From an uncultured bacterium (GTDB lineage: Bacteria; Gemmatimonadota; Gemmatimonadetes; Longimicrobiales; RSA9), in assembly GCA_937995995.1 (NCBI GenBank), contig CALKIP010000313.1, positions 1 to 7,922 on the forward strand: a stretch of DNA of 7,922 nt, written 5' to 3'. Below are positions 6,804 to 7,922 of this stretch, piece after piece (the stretch's first letter is position 1; every line of letters begins with the position of its first letter). The translations under genes were made by a program, and so were the position numbers. The notes under the pieces are model-generated. The model made no database searches and had not been told where the DNA came from. It saw only the letters and a list, made by a program, of their open reading frames with translations.

Positions 6804-7604
6804 TCAGTATGCGCCGTGTCCCCGGATCACGACCGGGACCGTCCGGAGCAGGACCTTGAAGTCCTGCCAGAGGCTCCACTGCTCGATGTATTTGAGGTCG
6901 AGCCGGACCCACTCGTCGAAATCCCGCAACTCCGAACGGCCGCTGATCTGCCAGAAGCAGGTGATCCCCGGCTCGACCGCCAGCCGCCCCCACTGCCACG
7001 GCTCATACTGCGCACACTCGTACGCGATCGGCGGCCGTGGGCCGACCAGGCTCATGTCGCCCTTGAGGACGTTCCATAGCTGGGGCAGCTCATCCAGACT
7101 GAACTTCCGGAGCCACCGCCCGATCGGCGTGACCCGCGGATCGTTGCGCATCTTGACGACCGGGCCCGTCATCTGGTTGTGCACCTGCAGCTCCGGCTTC
7201 AGCGCCTCCGCATTCTCGACCATCGTGCGGAACTTGTAGCCATGGAACGGCCGACCCCGCAGCCCGAGTGACGGGAACAGGTAGAAGACGGGGCCCGGAG
7301 AGCTGAGCTTGACCAGTACGGCCAGCAGAAGCAGGAGCGGCGAGAGGAGGAGTAGCCCGATCGACGCCAGGACGACGTCGATCCCGCGCTTGATCCTTCG
7401 ACGAATCCTCCAACTCCGCGTCGTGGCCTGGGGCGGCAGGAACGCCTCCCAATCGAGCTCCAGCCGCGCTCGGCGGCACGCCTCGGGAACGGCGAACGGC
7501 TCGTCCTCGGCCCGCGTCGTCGACGTTGCCGGTGCGGCCTCTGCAAGAACAGGATCCATGGTACCTGATTCAGCTGCTGCGACCAACTGCCGAGCGTCCT
7601 CCAC
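6804..7604 (-). CDS. Undecaprenyl-phosphate sugar phosphotransferase (monotopic PGT, bacterial sugar transferase family)
   Basis: From this start the protein is 266 residues. It belongs to the bacterial sugar transferase family (PF02397), which moves a sugar 1-phosphate from a nucleotide sugar to undecaprenyl phosphate and so primes glycan assembly at the inner membrane. Features: a disordered-looking N-terminus of about 60 residues; a hydrophobic re-entrant helix (74-100); GPVFYLFPSLGLRGRPF (104-120); KFRTM (124-128); SLDELPQLWNVLKGDMSL (169-186) carrying the catalytic Asp-Glu pair D171-E172; GPRPP (188-192); and PGITCFWQISGRSE (212-225). It is the short form, without the multi-pass N-terminal domain of WbaP/WcaJ. 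The start is uncertain. GTG 7604 has GGAG 7 bases upstream; GTG 7646 has GGAGG at a poor 12-base spacing; ATG 7559 has only a weak AGG. All three keep the full domain. It is probably the first gene of the operon. Confidence 0.9.
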   Translation of the reverse strand: MEDARQLVAAAESGTMDPVLAEAAPATSTTRAEDEPFAVPEACRRARLELDWEAFLPPQATTRSWRIRRRIKRGIDVVLASIGLLLLSPLLLLLAVLVKLSSPGPVFYLFPSLGLRGRPFHGYKFRTMVENAEALKPELQVHNQMTGPVVKMRNDPRVTPIGRWLRKFSLDELPQLWNVLKGDMSLVGPRPPIAYECAQYEPWQWGRLAVEPGITCFWQISGRSELRDFDEWVRLDLKYIEQWSLWQDFKVLLRTVPVVIRGHGAY

Positions 7605-7922
7605 CTCGCCACTCCGAGCGTCGGGGTCGGGAGGCCGTCGACGCACTCGAACGCGGCGCCTCCGAAGTCGTCGGGACCGCGTGGATCTCTAACCAGTCTG
7701 AAACTCACGAAGGTGTGGCCGGACGACTCCCTCCCGTACATCAAGAACGCAAGCGTGCCCTGACGCGGCTCGGCGACCCACACCTCACCGACGACCCGTT
7801 CTCCAGGCGCGGACACTCCGGCATCCGGATGCGACGAAGGGACCGACGCAGGGCGCTGCGGACTGGACCACGGGCGGATTCTTTGGGAGACCGGACCTCG
7901 CGAACTGCCGCCGCCCGGCGGG
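7605..7922. other. Upstream region without a confident gene; unresolved coding-like signal
   Basis: About 320 bases upstream of the priming transferase. I see no convincing -10/-35 pair, terminator hairpin or RNA gene. Two overlapping frames share G/C-rich third positions across about 7600-7763. On the minus strand, a frame open from the window edge through GTG 7816 reads plausible protein (for example GTLAFLMYGRESSGHTFVSF) but runs on into the transferase gene in the wrong frame and becomes arginine-rich. On the plus strand, a frame without an ATG ends at TGA 7761-7763 with LTKVWPDDSLPYIKNASVP. Either could be the remnant or tail of a gene, or chance in GC-rich DNA. The operon promoter and leader are expected here but cannot be placed. 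Confidence 0.4.
7612..7615 (-). promoter_or_regulatory. Candidate ribosome binding site for the priming transferase
   Basis: GGAG on the minus strand, 7 bases before GTG 7604. It has the best spacing of any element near the three possible starts of this gene, and is the reason the start was placed at 7604. Confidence 0.45.

Noticed and set aside
5587..7239. 550-codon plus-strand open frame opposite the first GT4 and priming transferase genes
   Set aside because: The longest frame in the window, but its protein is Arg/Pro/His-rich without domains, and it spans two real genes and their junction on the other strand.
7829..7922. Plus-strand ATG at 7829 open to the right edge, a possible divergent gene
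   Set aside because: Only about 31 codons visible, arginine-rich, no ribosome binding site upstream.
7909..7922. Short GC palindrome CCGCCCGGCGG as a possible terminator
   Set aside because: Stem too short, no following T run, and such palindromes arise by chance in GC-rich sequence.
1..7922. CRISPR arrays, tRNA or rRNA genes, insertion sequences or att-type repeats
   Set aside because: None seen by eye on either strand; the coding genes are contiguous and leave almost no intergenic space for them.

Overview
The window is one compact stretch of a surface or extracellular polysaccharide biosynthesis locus from a GC-rich bacterium. Every gene I can support lies on the minus strand, so transcription runs from the right edge to the left. 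Strong G/C preference at third codon positions explains the long open frames on the opposite strand. The sequence does not fix the taxon. The first gene's priming transferase recalls proteins I associate with Gemmatimonadota and similar soil lineages, but that is only an impression from memory.

Layout in order of transcription: (1) upstream region, about 7605-7922, with no confident gene; (2) membrane-bound priming sugar-phosphate transferase (PGT), 6804-7604; (3) GT4-type glycosyltransferase, 5584-6783; (4) epimerase closely matching GDP-mannose 3,5-epimerase, 4595-5587; (5) UDP-glucose/GDP-mannose dehydrogenase-family enzyme with altered active-site residues, 3193-4587; (6) GT2 glycosyltransferase of the rhamnosyltransferase type, 2097-3185; (7) second GT4 glycosyltransferase, 862-2088; (8) start of a multi-pass O-antigen ligase/polymerase-family protein, 1-872, cut by the left edge. 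Gaps are 20 bases or less, and two junctions overlap (4 and 11 bases), so this is very probably one operon.

Inferred pathway: the PGT loads a sugar phosphate onto undecaprenyl phosphate. The two GT4 enzymes and the GT2 enzyme extend the repeat unit. The epimerase and dehydrogenase probably supply an unusual nucleotide sugar, possibly derived from GDP-L-galactose or GDP-L-gulose. The ligase/polymerase-like protein then polymerises or transfers the product. Flippase, chain-length and export genes are not in the window and may lie beyond its edges.

The most notable points are a bacterial GDP-mannose 3,5-epimerase with its full set of catalytic residues, and directly downstream of it a dehydrogenase whose two usual active-site glutamates are replaced by Val and Leu while the catalytic Cys, Lys, Asn and Asp remain.
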